Source: Buxus sempervirens
Taxonomy: Eukaryota > Streptophyta > Magnoliopsida > Buxales > Buxaceae
Reading direction: 5' to 3'
Assembly (NCBI GenBank): GCA_947561395.2
Contig: OX387194.1
Coordinates: forward strand, 26,332,536-26,396,535
Length of the DNA stretch: 64,000 nt
Shown: piece by piece, positions 32,506-44,329 of the stretch
Layout: the number at the start of each line of letters is the position of its first letter
Position numbering within the stretch: position 1 is the first letter of the stretch
Position numbers and translations under genes: made by a program
Notes under the pieces: generated by a model
The model's input: the letters and a program-made list of their open reading frames with translations, nothing else
Told to the model about the DNA's origin: nothing
The model's database searches: none

Positions 32506-33419
32506 ATTCTTTTATCTCCTTTTTTTTTCTTTTTTTTCATACTTTTAGACAAAAGCAAACTCCATTAGTGGAAAGATAATAGATTTAATTCAAAAATAGG
32601 TTTTATATTATTGGTCTCAAAATTCTCAGATGCTTATAAAAACATAAGTTTTATGAAAAAGTATTTGATTTCTCATCACTGGCCAAAGTATAGTTTTTTT
32701 TTTTTTTGAAAGCTGATCCAAAACACTTAATCACATATAATCAAAGGAATTAAAATCAGGTTGAATAATGAAAAGGGTGGTCCAAGCAATAGGGAGAGAC
32801 CAAATCTGTCTACCCCGTGGCCTTTAGAATCATCCCCTAATGGCTTTTTCTTCATGACTGACCCTGCTAATCTGTTCAGTTTCCAGTACTCATGCTGACT
32901 TCAGACTTGTACCACATGATCAACTCAACCTTTGATTTTTTTTTCTTCTTTTTTTTTTCTTTTTCTATTTTTTCTTTTGCCCCTAGTGCCAATTACGGTT
33001 TTCACTAGGGCCGGCTTCTGCATTCCATCATCACCAATCTTACTCTGGAAGTTGAATGAACATACTAGAATCACTGAGGGCTTAATAATAGGACAAAACA
33101 AAGGCTAAGCTTGGTTTATGAAAGAAAAGGTATTAAAGGCTCAAAATTTTCTAAGTGTGAAAATGGGTCAATCAGACTTACAATCATGATGAATTCAATC
33201 CCTTTCCCTTTCTTTTGTATTTGGCTTTTATTTGCCCCTATTTTTTTTCTCTTTTTGCTCCTATTGGCTTTGCCCCTATTGGCCTTGCCTTAGTATAAGA
33301 TTGTAAGTCTGATTTAGGTTTATCAAAGAAGACGAACAGGCTCAAATTGGCTTGACTAGGGATGAAAATTTTGGGATATAAGGAAAAATGGCCTCAGATC
33401 ATTTCCTAGTAATATTCAT
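32506..33419. other. Low-complexity region between integrase and antisense gene
   Basis: T-rich runs and words such as AAAGGCTCAAAATTT and TTGCCCCTATTGGC. The integrase (minus) and the DUF7745-like gene (plus) converge on it, so it should hold both transcript ends. No ORF is supported. Its texture resembles 3021-4951. Confidence 0.6.
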
Positions 33420-34613
33420 TCAAGGAAAATATCTCTTTACTGCATCAGAATTAATTGGCTCAGGAAAATCTTTCCCATCCATTTCTGTTAAGATGAGAGC
33501 ACCCCCTGATAGGACCTTCTTGACAACGTAAGGTCCTTTCCAATTTGGTTTGAATTTTCCACGAGGGTCTTCCAAAAAGGGTAAAATTTTCTTCAATACT
33601 AAATTTCCTTCTTGGAAAGTTCTGGGCTTCACCTTCTTATTGTAAGCCCTGGCCATTCTCTTCTGATACAATTGGCCATGACAAAGCGCCTTCAAACGCT
33701 TTTCTTCTATTAGATTGAGTTGATCATGTCTTGACTGTATCCATTCAGCTTCTTCTAATTTAGCTTCGATTAGCACTCTTAATGAAGGTATTTCTACTTC
33801 CACTGGTAAAACCGCTTCCATCCCATATACTAAGGAATACGGGGTTGCCCCTGTAGAAGATCGAATCGAGGTTCTGTAAGCATGTAGAGCAAGTGGCAGC
33901 ATTTCATGCCAATCTTTGAAACTTACTACCATCTTCTGAATAATCTTCTTTATGTTCTTATTTGCTGCTTCCACTGCCCCATTCATTTTTGGTCTGTAAG
34001 GAGCTGACTTATTATGGGTAATCTGAAATTGTTCACACATCTTTCTCATGTCCTTGTTCTTTAGGTTTGAAGCATTGTCTGATACTATGGCACTTGGGTG
34101 ACCATAGCGACAAATGATGTTGTGCTTCAAGAATTTCAGAACGTGGCTACTTGTAATGTTTGCATATGAAGCTACCTCTACCCACTTGGTGAAGTAATCA
34201 ATTGCTACAAGTATAAACCTGTGTCCATTTGATGCCTTTGGAGAGATCATTCCAATGACGTCTATACCCCACATGGAGAAGGGCCACGGGGATGTCATGT
34301 TGTGTAATTCACTTGGGGGTGCATTCTTGTTATCCGCGTACACTTGGCATAAATGACACCTTTTGACATGTATATAGCAATCGTGCTCCATAGTCGACCA
34401 GTAATATCCCAATCGCAGAATTTTCTTGGCAAGCATGTGCCCATTCATATGGGGTCCACACACTCCTCCATGTACAGTTTCAACTAACCTTTCTGACTCG
34501 GTCTTGGCAACATCTCTAAGTAGTATATCATTGTGTGATCTTTTGTACAACTGCCCACCACTTAAAAAGAACTGTCCTGCCAACCTTTGTATTGTTCTTT
34601 TCTCTGTAGAGGT
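33420..34613 (-). pseudogene. Tat/Ogre integrase, N-terminally truncated
   Basis: Integrase joins element DNA to the host chromosome. The frame is open over about 398 residues and ends at a natural stop. Parts in order: an H-H-C-C zinc domain (HMNGHMLAKKILRLGYYW to KRCHLCQ); a catalytic core with all three acidic residues, in MWGIDVIG, AIVSDNASNL and NGAVEAANKNIKKIIQKM; and a C-terminal domain with KFKPNWKGPYVV. The sequence style (SNGHRFILVAIDYFTKWVE, HAYRTSIRSSTGATPYSLVY) is that of Ogre/Tat. A Tat-alpha LTR cuts the frame at 34613/34614; the first 15 residues of the open frame come from that LTR. RT and RNase H are not in the window. Confidence 0.92.
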
Positions 34614-34734
34614 TGTAAGCACCTCATTTTTGCGCTCCCAGAAAAACAACAAATGCAAACCCTGGACAGAAAGTCAAACCCTAAGGGGTGAAAAGTTGAC
34701 TTTTTGATCAAGTGAAAATTGGCCACCTCGCTTT

Positions 34735-35460
34735 ATGCCATCGGATGAAGGTTCTGTGGGCGGTCAAACCTGAGCAGAGCCAAAAGTTGACTTTCTGCTA
34801 AAATCTTATCCAGAGGCCTACCCCTAGGTCATTGGATAGAGAATCTCGACACCGTTCCAACGCAACTGAGTTTGCAGGAATCGGGGTCCGAATGAAGGTT
34901 CTGAGGGCGGTCAAACCTGAGCAGTGCCAAAAGTTGACTTTCTAATAAAATCCGATCCAGAGGCCTACCCCTAGGTCATTGGATAGAGAGTCTCGACACG
35001 GTTCCAACGCAACTGAGTTTGCAGGAATCGGGGTCCGGATGAAGGTTCTGCGGGCGGTCAAACCTGAGCAAAGCCAAAAGTTGACTTTCTACTAAAATCC
35101 GATCCAGAGGCCTAACCCTAGGTCATTGGATAGAAAATCTCGACACGGTTCCAACGCAACTAAGTTTGCAGGAATCGGGGTCCGGATGAAGGTTCTGCGG
35201 GCGGTCAAACCTGAGTAGAGCCAAAAGTTGACTTTCTGCTAAAATCCGATCCAGAGGCCTACCCCTAGGTCATTGGATAGAGAATCTCGACGCGGTTCCA
35301 ACGCAACTGGGTTTGCAGGAATCGGGGTCCGGATGAAGGTTCTGCGGGCGGTCAAACCTGAGCAGAGCCAAAAGTTGACTTTCTGCTAAAATCCTATCCA
35401 GAGGCCTACCCCTAGGTCATGGGATGGAGGGCTCCGATACGATTCTAATGAAACTAAGTT
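34735..35460. repeat. 147-bp tandem array in Tat-alpha LTR
   Basis: Nearly five copies with period 147-148 bp; starts of GATGAAGGTTCTG fall near 34744, 34892, 35039, 35187 and 35334. Units contain GGTCAAACCTGAGCAGAGCC, AAAAGTTGACTTTCTGC and GGTCATTGGATAGAGAATCT. The array sits in the U3 part, 120 bp from the LTR start. Confidence 0.88.
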
Positions 35461-35527
35461 TGCCCAGATCGGAGTCCGGATAAAGAAAATATGAGCTGAT
35501 GAAGTTTCCGAGCAGCAAAACTGGCAA

Positions 35528-35880
35528 TCTGCGCACGTGGCAAAAAGCTGCACACGTGGCGAGTTGCGTAGGAAAATATCTCGGGGATCAAATCCGTAAA
35601 TATCCGAACATTCGAAATATCCAAGGGACTAAATCTGTAAAAATCTGAGAATATCGGATTTTACCAAAAATTTTCAGGGACTAAATCTGAATTTTTTAGA
35701 TTTTTTCGACCGGCGAGCGGCGGCATTAAATGATTTCTCATCATTATGCCGCTCGCGCGGACGTGGCAGCAGGGTATGCGCTCAGCTCAAGCTGAGCGGA
35801 TACCATTTTTTAAGTGAGCGGCCCTTTTTTTTAAGTGGGCGGGTCCTCTTTCTTTTTTTCCTTGGTCTATATAAACTGCG
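35528..35880 (+). promoter_or_regulatory. Promoter region of Tat-alpha LTR: G-boxes, dyads, TATA
   Basis: Two CACGTGGC boxes (GCGCACGTGGC and ACACGTGGC, about 35533-35560) are followed by a hairpin with arms GCGAGCGG and CCGCTCGC (35713-35756). A second has arms GGTATGCGCTCAGC and GCTGAGCGGATACC (35772-35803). TCTATATAAACTGC (TATATAA about 35867) follows. The order matches a U3 enhancer and core promoter. Function is inferred. Confidence 0.6.
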
Positions 35881-36875
35881 CAAAATCTCGCGCAAAGGGT
35901 TGGAAGAAATTTGGTTTGGAGGATTTTTGGTGCAGTGCCCAAGCTCCTTCCCCACCCGAACCCTACCTGTCTCAGTGGCTTCGGCCTCCCCAAGCTCCCC
36001 ACCTTGATCCAACACCCCCCTAGTCTTGCTTCTTCTTCATCCTCACGCAAACAAGCGGAGGCCGGTTGCTGCTGGAGGTGTAAGAGAGGAGAGCTCCAGG
36101 GATCGTGCTACCTCAAGAAGAAGCCACCACCTTGTACATAAGTGTAGGAACCTCAGGTACTGATCCTCACTCGTTTATATAAATAAAAATGGGAGTCATA
36201 TAAGCATGTTATCACTACTGTTTTTCTGTTCCTTTCATTGTCATGCATTTTTCCTTTTGCTCCTCCATTTTGGGTGACATGGAGGTCTCCAGGGTAAGGG
36301 AGACCTCATGCACGACCCCGTGAAGAAGACAAGGGTTTTATTGCTCCACTGAGTGCTCATGGGGTACCCGGCACTCCTGTGAAGAACCAGCTCCTCATTT
36401 AACTCATCTAATGTATCCCTGTAAACCCCCCTCCTCATTCCCTTCTTCGGGTGATTAGTGTGTAGTGATTAGTGTACACACTCGGAGGTCCAGCCGGGTG
36501 GGGGAAAGTGCATCCAGTGTTTGCATGTTGTTTTCTTATTTTATATTGCTGGACTTCCTAACATGCCCCCTACCCCCTGCCGTATGCTGTTTGCTCCTTG
36601 TTGTGCCCCTGTAAGCATGCTCCCATCACTCCATTAACTGTCTGTAGTTAGGACTGTGTTGTTTTGTGATAATCGGGTTTGGTTTCTTTTTTAGTGATAT
36701 GGAGTTGTGTCTTTAATCAGTTAGATTAATTCCAATGCATGTGTGAGTATCTTCTGGGGGGTGGTCGAAGCCCTGGGAGGTCTTACGGAGCCTAAAAAAC
36801 CAGTTACAGAGCTTAAAAATCAGCTAAAAAATGGAGTTCGAAAAAAAAAACCGAGAGCATCGAGTGTCCGCCGAG

Positions 36876-36931
36876 TTCGCGCGAAGCTCGCGCGAAGTGA
36901 GCGCGAAAACTTCGCGTGAACCTCGCGCGAA
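36876..36931. repeat. Two 7-7-7 dyads with the word TTCGCGC
   Basis: TTCGCGC / GAAGCTC / GCGCGAA at 36876-36896 and TTCGCGT / GAACCTC / GCGCGAA at 36911-36931, separated by 14 nt. The module lengths are those of the Tat-beta arrays with a different word. Related half-sites continue to about 36970. Confidence 0.75.
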
Positions 36932-39475
36932 GCTCGCGCTCAGTTTGCGCGAACCTCGCGCGAGCACTTTTCACGCTTCGCGGGTTTTCGGTCCGCCCAG
37001 CCCGCGCCGACCTTGCGCCTAGTGCCTGAGGTCGGCGCCCACCCCTAAAACATGCCGGATTGCTATATTTTTGAGAAATTTTGAAAACATCCTTTACCGT
37101 ACCGCCCCCCGCACCCCCCACCCCTTTTGTTCGCTACGCATCCAATCAGCTCCTTGGTATGGGTACCTCCCCTTGGACCCAGCATAATGAGCTAAATCTC
37201 TCCTTGCTAAGTGTTGATTTTGATATGTTTATGTGGCCTATATTCTGTAACTTTTATGGGTGGCGTTCCTAAGTCGAGCCAAATGACCAATAGGGTTTCC
37301 GGGTCACCCGGAAACCCAACATGGGACTTGGACCCTCGGTCCAACTTGATTTCCAGTGGGCCTTCCAACGGGGCCCACCCGGCCCAATAAACATGTATGC
37401 ATGCAACTTAATCAAGATAAGCGAAATTAACCAATTAAACCGGGCGGGCCAAACCTAAGGCGGTCCACCCGAACTAGATTAGTGAAATTGATGCATGAAG
37501 TGCATGGTTTGGCCGAGACAAGGGCGAGGGCCCACCGGGCCCGCCAAAGCCCGCCAACCGAACCAAGGAAGGGTGCAAACCCTAACTTCCGATAACTTGG
37601 GCTTACAAGCCCAGATTTGAACTGTGGGCCCCAAGCCCAGTGTCCAACCCATTTTGGTAAAATTAAAAAGATAAATCCAATAAAAATACTTGGCCGCCAT
37701 GTGGGCCCACCTTAGGGGCCCACAAACCAGTCCGGCCCACCTTTTCATGGAAAACACTTAAACTTTAAATTTGAACCTAAAGTAAAATCAAAACACTTAA
37801 CCAAAGGCCGAAGGGCCTCCTAGGATAGGCCGAGGCCCACAAGGGCACACGGGCTCGACTAAGCCCACCAAGGATACCGTGGGCCTTCCAACGGGGTCCA
37901 CCCAACCAGACTCAGATCACCTAAGTAATCAAGATAAAAGCAATTAAAGGGACCCACACCACTCAGGTGGTCCCGCCAAACTAAACCAAACTGCATATCG
38001 GATTAGGAATCAGGTGAGACCAATGTAAGCTGACTCAAACCAGGGAACCCACGGGACCCATCATCCGACGGGGCGGACTAGGGTGTCTACGGACTTCCCC
38101 AGACCGCAATCGAGAACAGACTTAGAATCTCAAGCCGCAGACCAAAAAGCCCTAATAGACAAGATTAGGCACCCAGGTGTCCGCCTGCACCCCATCAGGC
38201 GGTGGCGACTCCGAATTCCCACGTGCCACATTTCCGACGCACGCACACTTAGGATTCTGTTTTTACCCTAATTAGGAGTTTCTATAGTCTTAACATAATT
38301 ACTAAGAGTGTATGGATGTCCAAGCATGTCCATATAAGTAATTTGCTAGTGTTTAATTAAAATAAGATAGCCTACCTTGCCTATCTATCATACTCATGCA
38401 CCTTCACCAATCAAAATTCCAATAAGCACAATTGTGTACTTACTTGATGATTTATCCCTTCTCTTCTCTTCTCTAGAAATCTTTAGGCTTGATCTTTATC
38501 TTCCCTTCCTATTCATGTCAATAAAATTCCAATCAAACACTTAAACCAATACTTTCCTCAATAAATAATTAAATTATTTAAAAGGGAAAATCGAGGGATT
38601 ACAAGCTCAAAGATAAGGCTAAAAGATTTAAGAGTTATCAAAGTGCTAGGAAGCTTAAATTATTCATTATAATCTATATCTTACTATTACATTAATTAAT
38701 CAAATGAAATGCAACTACAATTTAACTAACTCTCAAACTCTACTAAATCATCTATTATTATTATAGGAAAATAAAAACACCTATATCAATATCCTACTCT
38801 TGTCTTCTGAATATTATACACTTCATGCCTACTATCAAACTAACCCCAGGCGTCCTCTCCAAGATCACCTGAAAACAAAACACTTAATAGCAAGAATGAG
38901 ATATAAAATCTCAGCAAGTAGCAAGATGCATGAAAGAAAACAGTTTATATATATATACATATCCTTTACAAACCTTTCATGAGTTGCAAAACAATATCAC
39001 CAGTATTGCTAAATCAAGAAGACAAAGCCGTATAAATCAAATCTACAATTTTCCACAAATTAATACAAATAGTTTTTTCCCAAAACAATTCATCATGTTA
39101 ATCATGTCATATTAATATTTCTTTCAAACCATTCTTGTCAAAACATTGCTAAACCGATCAATCAATCTCTTTCTAATTAGAAGAAAACCAATCATATATA
39201 ATTATTAATTAAAGCTCACCTTTAGGTAGTAGCCTACCTTTACCGTATGATGTAAACATATAATATCCACATCACCTCCGCAGGAGAATGTACATCTCTA
39301 AAACCACAGGCACCACCCCCTGCAGGAGATAGCATAACTCAACCGCAGAATGTGAATACAAAGCACCTACATCTCCCCAGCAGGAGATAGCTTCCTCACC
39401 CTCAAGTGGTAACTCACACATCCATCTCCCATGTGGGATGCAATCACGTATTAATCACATCTCCCCCACATGAGG

Positions 39476-39710
39476 TATAAGTCTCCGCCACCAAGCGAGT
39501 AAAAGTCTCCACCACCAAGCGGGTAAAAGTCTCTACCACCAAGCAAGTAATAATTTCTGCCACCAAGTAGGTAATAATTTCTGCCACCAATTAGATAATA
39601 ATTTCTACCAGAAAGTAGGTAATACACATCTCTGCCACCAAGCAGGTAAAACATATCTCTACCACCAAGTAGGTAAAACACATCTCTGCCACCAAGCAAG
39701 TAATCAATAA
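39476..39710. repeat. 28-30 bp minisatellite (ACCACCAAGNNGGTAA)
   Basis: About nine units around TCTGCCACCAAGTAGGTAAT. Its 110-residue translation (YLLGGRD repeats) is an artefact. It occupies the position where the related LTR at 52438 has short CCCTCATGG repeats. Confidence 0.8.
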
Positions 39711-40104
39711 ATCTGGCCATCAAGCCATTGTACAAATAATCCACATTCCAATATTGTATATAAAATAGTTTGTTCGTGTTCAATCAATAATCCAAAACCT
39801 CTTGTCAATACTTATTATATTCCTGGTGTGAAGTTCTTCTAAAGTTCAGAAATCAAGATACTTTAAAATATATTTTACTAAGTAAGAATCAACTTAAATC
39901 AGATTGTGAAATAGTCCCCAAAATCCTTTTATTTCCAAAGTAAGACAACCTTTTTACAAACAAACCTAAATCACTCTTCAAATTGTTTTTAATACAAAAG
40001 ATCATTGAAAAAAGTTGTAAACACTTGATATCTATTGGTTCATATATTTAAATTCATGAAAAAATAATTTTGTATTGGAATAATTCTTTAATTTAAGAAA
40101 AACC

Positions 40105-40370
40105 AAGTTTCAGTGTTGGTCGCTCAACCCCATCGCTGAAGCGATCTGGTTGGGCGACCATGATAATTAAGACAAAAATTAAACCAATGGGTGCTCAAGG
40201 TGGGCGCCCAAGTGATCCCCTTAGGCGACTTAACAAAATCGAATCTTTTAACAAGTCACTCAACCCGTCGCTCAGGCGACCTGGTTGGGTGACCTGTCTA
40301 AATTATTTCTAAAAATACATAAGCGAGACGCTTGTCCAGATCGCTTAGGTGATCGTGTTAGGGCTGACCC
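40105..40370. repeat. Compound dyads in decayed Tekay-like LTR
   Basis: Repeated hairpin words: GGTCGCTCAACC with GGTTGGGCGACC flanking ATCGCT-GAA-GCGAT (40118-40159), and GTCACTCAACC with GGTTGGGTGAC flanking GTCGCTC-AGGCGAC (40254-40296). Weaker copies follow (CTTAGGCGAC, GATCGCTTAGGTGATC). Confidence 0.65.
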
Positions 40371-40518
40371 AATTGCAGCAAATTCTGGAAATCCGACTTT
40401 TGTAATTCTTCTCTTTTAATTCTGTAAAACATGATTCCAACAATTCCAACCACTTCTAAATCATATATCCTCAACCTCTAAACATTCTAGATTAATCCAA
40501 ACACATCAAAGCCTAGAT

Positions 40519-42746
40519 TGTAAAACCCTGAATTTTCAAGAAATTTTTTAATTAAGAGTAATTAGGGGATTAAAGGATTTAATGAGGTTACTTAATCCAA
40601 TTTTAAAGAAAAGGCTTAATTGAGTGGGTTTGCTTTGAGTAAACTGGTTAAATTGATAAGGTTGGGTTTCTGTGGTTTGGTTCATTCAAGTGAGCCAACT
40701 TAAGTGTTACAGTTTGATTTAGTTGGTTTAGGTGTAATGGGTTTATATTGAATTATTTTATTGGAAGAAAAGAATTATTTTATTTAGTTGGGTTTGATTT
40801 AAAGGTTAATGGGATAATCAATTAACTTGCTTGGGTTCGGTTCATTTAAAAATATTATATAAATTGACATGGTTTATTTAAGTGGGTTTAGTTGGGTTCA
40901 CATGGTTTATTTAAGTGGGTTTAAATTGATTTGGTTTATGCGGGTTTAGTTGGGTTCATATGGTTTATTTAAGTGGGTTTAAATTGATTTGGTTTAAGTG
41001 GGTTTAGTTGGGTTCACATGGTTTATTTAAGTGGGTTTATGTGGTTTATTTAAGTGGGTTTGTTTAAATGTGTTATAGAGATTGATTGAGAACCGAGGGT
41101 TCTCATTTTTCTTTCCCATTCGTCAAGGTTTAGAGGAGGGGCGAAGGGAGAGAAGAGGAAGAGGGGCGAAGGGAGAGAAGAGAAGGGGAAGAAAAGAAGA
41201 GGAGGTAAGTAGTTTTTTTTTATACTGTTCTTGTTTTCTCACGATTTCAGAAGGTGAGTTGATTTTCTAGATGCTGAATCTCATGTATAAGTTCAACTAT
41301 CAAGCTTAATATTCAGTTTAATGTAATGATAGAAGATTTCAGTTGGTTTTAAGTGAAATGGATTGTTGGGGTGATCAAGCAAAACCTTTGAAATTCACGG
41401 AACCCGACTGGATCGCTGGGAAGTTTTGAAAAATATTTAAATTTTGGTGCAAAACATCAATAGTAAATAAAAATTGATGTATTATTTTAGAAAGTAATTA
41501 CATTTTAGCGTAAAACTTCTACTGTATTAATAAATTAGTACACCAAACCTAAATAATTACTTTTTAGTTTAGATTTTAGTTAGATTCAACAAATAAGTTC
41601 AAATCCCAAATAAATAATTATATTTTAGTTACATTTGGAAAGAAAAATCAAAATTCAAAGAAAAAGTGTTTAAAAATGGATTTTTGGATTTGTAACTTAA
41701 TTTAAAAATAAGATAATGGCAATTTAATAATAGTAAAGAGAAAACTAATAGTTGAGATACAATCTGGCATGTTACATGAACAAAATTTTAGGAAAATAAT
41801 AGTTGAAATAAAAAGGGTTGGTAGTTTGGTTGTGATATATTTTCTCCATATACCTGGAGAGTCAATTTGAGATGCCCATGTATTGGGTAGATGCTTTATT
41901 ACTGTGTACTCTAAGAGGCCCCGTGTACTCGGGATGTTCTAGTTGAGATTAGAACGAGTTGTGTTAATTATATTTTCATGGTTGGTTTCGATTTTAGAAC
42001 TTAGTAGGCATAGCGCTATATGGATCCATGTAGGAGCTAGGTAGTAGAAGGGATTGTGCTTTGCTAGTTGTAATTCCCTGTCCACGCACGCGTGTTCCAC
42101 TGTGTACTCAGTGAGGCCTGATCGTGTACTCGGCTGGCTGCGACTATTCACTCATTTTATCGTGTACTCGGACCATGTTTGGGTAGTTCTTGCCAACCCA
42201 TCACTGTACTGGGTGGGTTCTCCCGCAATAAGACAATGATCATGTACTCATCTTCGCACCTAAGCCGGGAGGTGGCATAGTGGACATTGTGATTACCCTG
42301 GTTAAAGACAGTCTTACTTCATGAGTCCTGCTATGGTTTGTTGATTTATTCTGGTTACTTTGTGTTTATTGATATTATTATTGTGGAATTATTCTATTTA
42401 TTCGTTTATTGTCGATTGATGCATATTTTAATCCGAATCATATTTTAGAAATGTTAAAATGTTTATGAGCATGCATAGGCTACTTATTGGGATATTCGTA
42501 TCTCAGACCGTTTGTTTTGTTTTCAGACCTTGGAAAGCCGATATCGAAGGGTAAAAGCGATGATCAGGTGAGATTAGATTAGAGATTAATATTTTAGTTT
42601 GAGTTGGTTTTAGTGGACTCTGTATATATATATTTAATTGTTTAGTCATGTTTCCTTTACTCTGGCTTTGTGATTCTGGGTGGAAATGTAACCTTTCAGT
42701 GATGAGTTACGGGTTAGTTCCCGTAACCCGGATCCGGGGCGCTACA
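40519..42746 (+). mobile_element. Solo LTR, Tekay-like, target duplication TAGAT
   Basis: 2228 bp from TGTAAAACCCTGAATTTT to GGATCCGGGGCGCTACA. It is flanked by TAGAT on both sides (40514-40518 and 42747-42751), so it is a complete solo LTR left by recombination between two LTRs. Its end (GGGTTAGTTCCCGTAACCCG) resembles in reverse the end of the LTR at 52438. It has no coding content. It is inserted in an older LTR of similar type. Confidence 0.92.
40870..41065. repeat. Repeat of about 60 bp in solo LTR
   Basis: Three or so copies containing GTTTAGTTGGGTTCACATGG, TTTATTTAAGTGGGTTTAAA and TTGATTTGGTTTA. Sequence drift between units is slight. Confidence 0.75.
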
Positions 42747-42751
42747 TAGAT

Positions 42752-43886
42752 CGACAATAAATCTTTATCAAAACCCAATAAAATCGACACTTAAAAGCAC
42801 ACTTGACAGTGTTCTTCCACTATATCCATGATCATTGAAACCCATGAAATATATTAAATAAAATATATGATTTTGCATCTCCAAGCATTATACAATAATT
42901 CCAAATCATACCAATTCGATTAAACCTAAAACCATGCAACGATTAAACGAAACGGGGTGTTACTACTTGCATCAAAACACAAAATCCTTCTCTTCAAGGT
43001 ATAGCCGAAATTCTGCTACTAATCGCACCCCTCTAGAGACCTCAAAACTTCATCTCCACCATTCAGATTGAAGTTCCACCAGTCATGAATAAAACCTCCA
43101 AATTTGAGGCCAATCCAACAGCTGGATCTTTGTAGATCGTCGTTTGAAGTTTGCTGGTTGGACTTCTCTGCAACTCCTTCTCTCTCTATATTCCCCAAAC
43201 GTGAGAGCCCTCTTTTCTTCTCTTTTTCCACTATATAATTGGATTAGAAGAAACCCTAATTCCTCCTTAAAGCCTCCCTTTTATAGACTCACCCAAAATA
43301 GAAGTCCTAATAGAATTTGGAAACTTTCTAACTAATCCCACTAGGTTTCCTAATTTCACTTAGAAGTTTTCCTAATCTTTCACAACTCCTCCTTTTAATT
43401 CTTCCCTCTTAATTCTAAATAAGAGAAACTTCAATTTTTCCTAATTTTCGTGCTAATTATTGCCCTTATTTTTAAATATTACAAAAACTCCCCAAAACTC
43501 CTCTTTTCCTCAACTTAAGGCTCTTAATCAACATAATTACCAATATGACCTTTTCCCACTTATTAAGCTATAAATATCATTATTAATAAGCAATTTAAAC
43601 CCAACTTAGGTCTAATGTAATTTCCCAAGTCTAATAATAATTTAATTAATCTATTTAATTATTTACCAATAATTAGTAGGAATTGACCAAAATACCCGTC
43701 TCTTGATAATTTTATATCTACCCATTGGATTTCCTGTAAAATTTTCAAATTTATTATCTATAGTATTTTTGGCTATAATACACACTTGGATTAATAACTA
43801 TCTTTCCCAAACTTCATATTTAACTTATTATCCAATATTTAGATTTATTTATTATATTACTATATTCAAAAATTCGGGGTTTTACA
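42752..43886 (-). mobile_element. Decayed Tekay-like LTR, start part (right of solo LTR)
   Basis: On the minus strand the LTR starts TGTAAAACCCCGAATTTTTG at 43886. A CTACTTGCATCAAAAC block (42963) corresponds to CTACTTGCCTCAGAT (54347) of the LTR at 52438-54968. With 38248-40518 it forms one LTR of roughly 3.4 kb or less split by the solo LTR. Confidence 0.65.
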
Positions 43887-44140
43887 GTAAACTTAGGTTG
43901 ACTAGATCATAATTGCACTATGTCCTCTCCATAGTGATACCTTTCCTTTTAGTTTCGGTCAAACCCATTGCATATCATATGCTCGTATGCAACTTAACTG
44001 GTCTGATATAATACATTACAGTATTTCGAGCAAGGACACTTCAACTTCTCATTACATGTTGCATCATGATCTTGGGCAAACTTGATGAACCCAATTACTT
44101 CATCAATGTACTCTCAACTAGCCCTATTTCATCCATATAT
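43887..44140 (-). pseudogene. CACTA transposase-associated domain fragment
   Basis: The minus strand encodes EYIDEVIGFIKFAQDHD, then KLKCPCSKYCN, then VAYEHMICNGFDRN and YHYGED. This order (F-I-x-F-A, C-P-C-x-x-C, V-x-x-H-x-x-x-x-G-F, H-x-G-E) is the Transpos_assoc zinc domain at the N-terminus of plant CACTA proteins. At least two in-frame stops show decay. It abuts the LTR start at 43886, so the LTR inserted into or beside a CACTA relic. Confidence 0.72.
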
Positions 44141-44329
44141 TAAAACATAACCTATTTAGTTAATATTTGATAATATTAAACTAACACCACAACATTAAAA
44201 TTTTTTTTCAGCCTATTAAATACCTAGAGCTGCGAATCCAACTTCTATCCATCAGCTAATATATTCTGTGTCACCAATGTAGGAATGTTGTCCTTGTTCT
44301 GCTGCAAAATAATACTCCATAAATAGGTT
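44141..44329. other. AT-rich DNA, no feature seen
   Basis: Probably intron or flank of the CACTA relic. No ORF or repeat is supported. Confidence 0.4.

Larger units (their letters stand above)
34614..38247 (+). mobile_element. Tat-alpha LTR, 3.6 kb, plus orientation
   Basis: Begins TGTAAGCACCTCATTTTTGC inside the integrase gene and ends GCACGCACA at 38247. It carries the 147-bp array, two G-boxes, strong dyads and a TATA box (about 35867). The last kilobase matches 10639-11640 in reverse and 1-408 directly. The 5-bp flanks do not match (GAGGT before, CTTAG after), integrase does not resume, and no primer site follows, so it is not a simple solo LTR. A later rearrangement removed the far side. 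Frames at 35782-37757 are not genes. Confidence 0.85.
38248..40518 (-). mobile_element. Decayed Tekay-like LTR, distal part (left of solo LTR)
   Basis: Part of a degenerate LTR whose start lies at 43886 on the minus strand. The stretch 38790-38940 (CTGAAAACAAAACAC, AAATCTCAGCAAGTAGCAA) corresponds to the same place in the LTR at 52438 (near 52625). The exact left end is unclear; 38248-38780 may be flanking or unrelated DNA and shows no feature. Orientation is inferred from the 43886 end. Confidence 0.5.

Noticed and set aside
39451..39783. 110-residue Gly/Leu/Tyr-rich repeat protein (minus)
   Set aside because: It is an open frame through a 28-30 bp minisatellite in a decayed LTR; no start context or family supports it.
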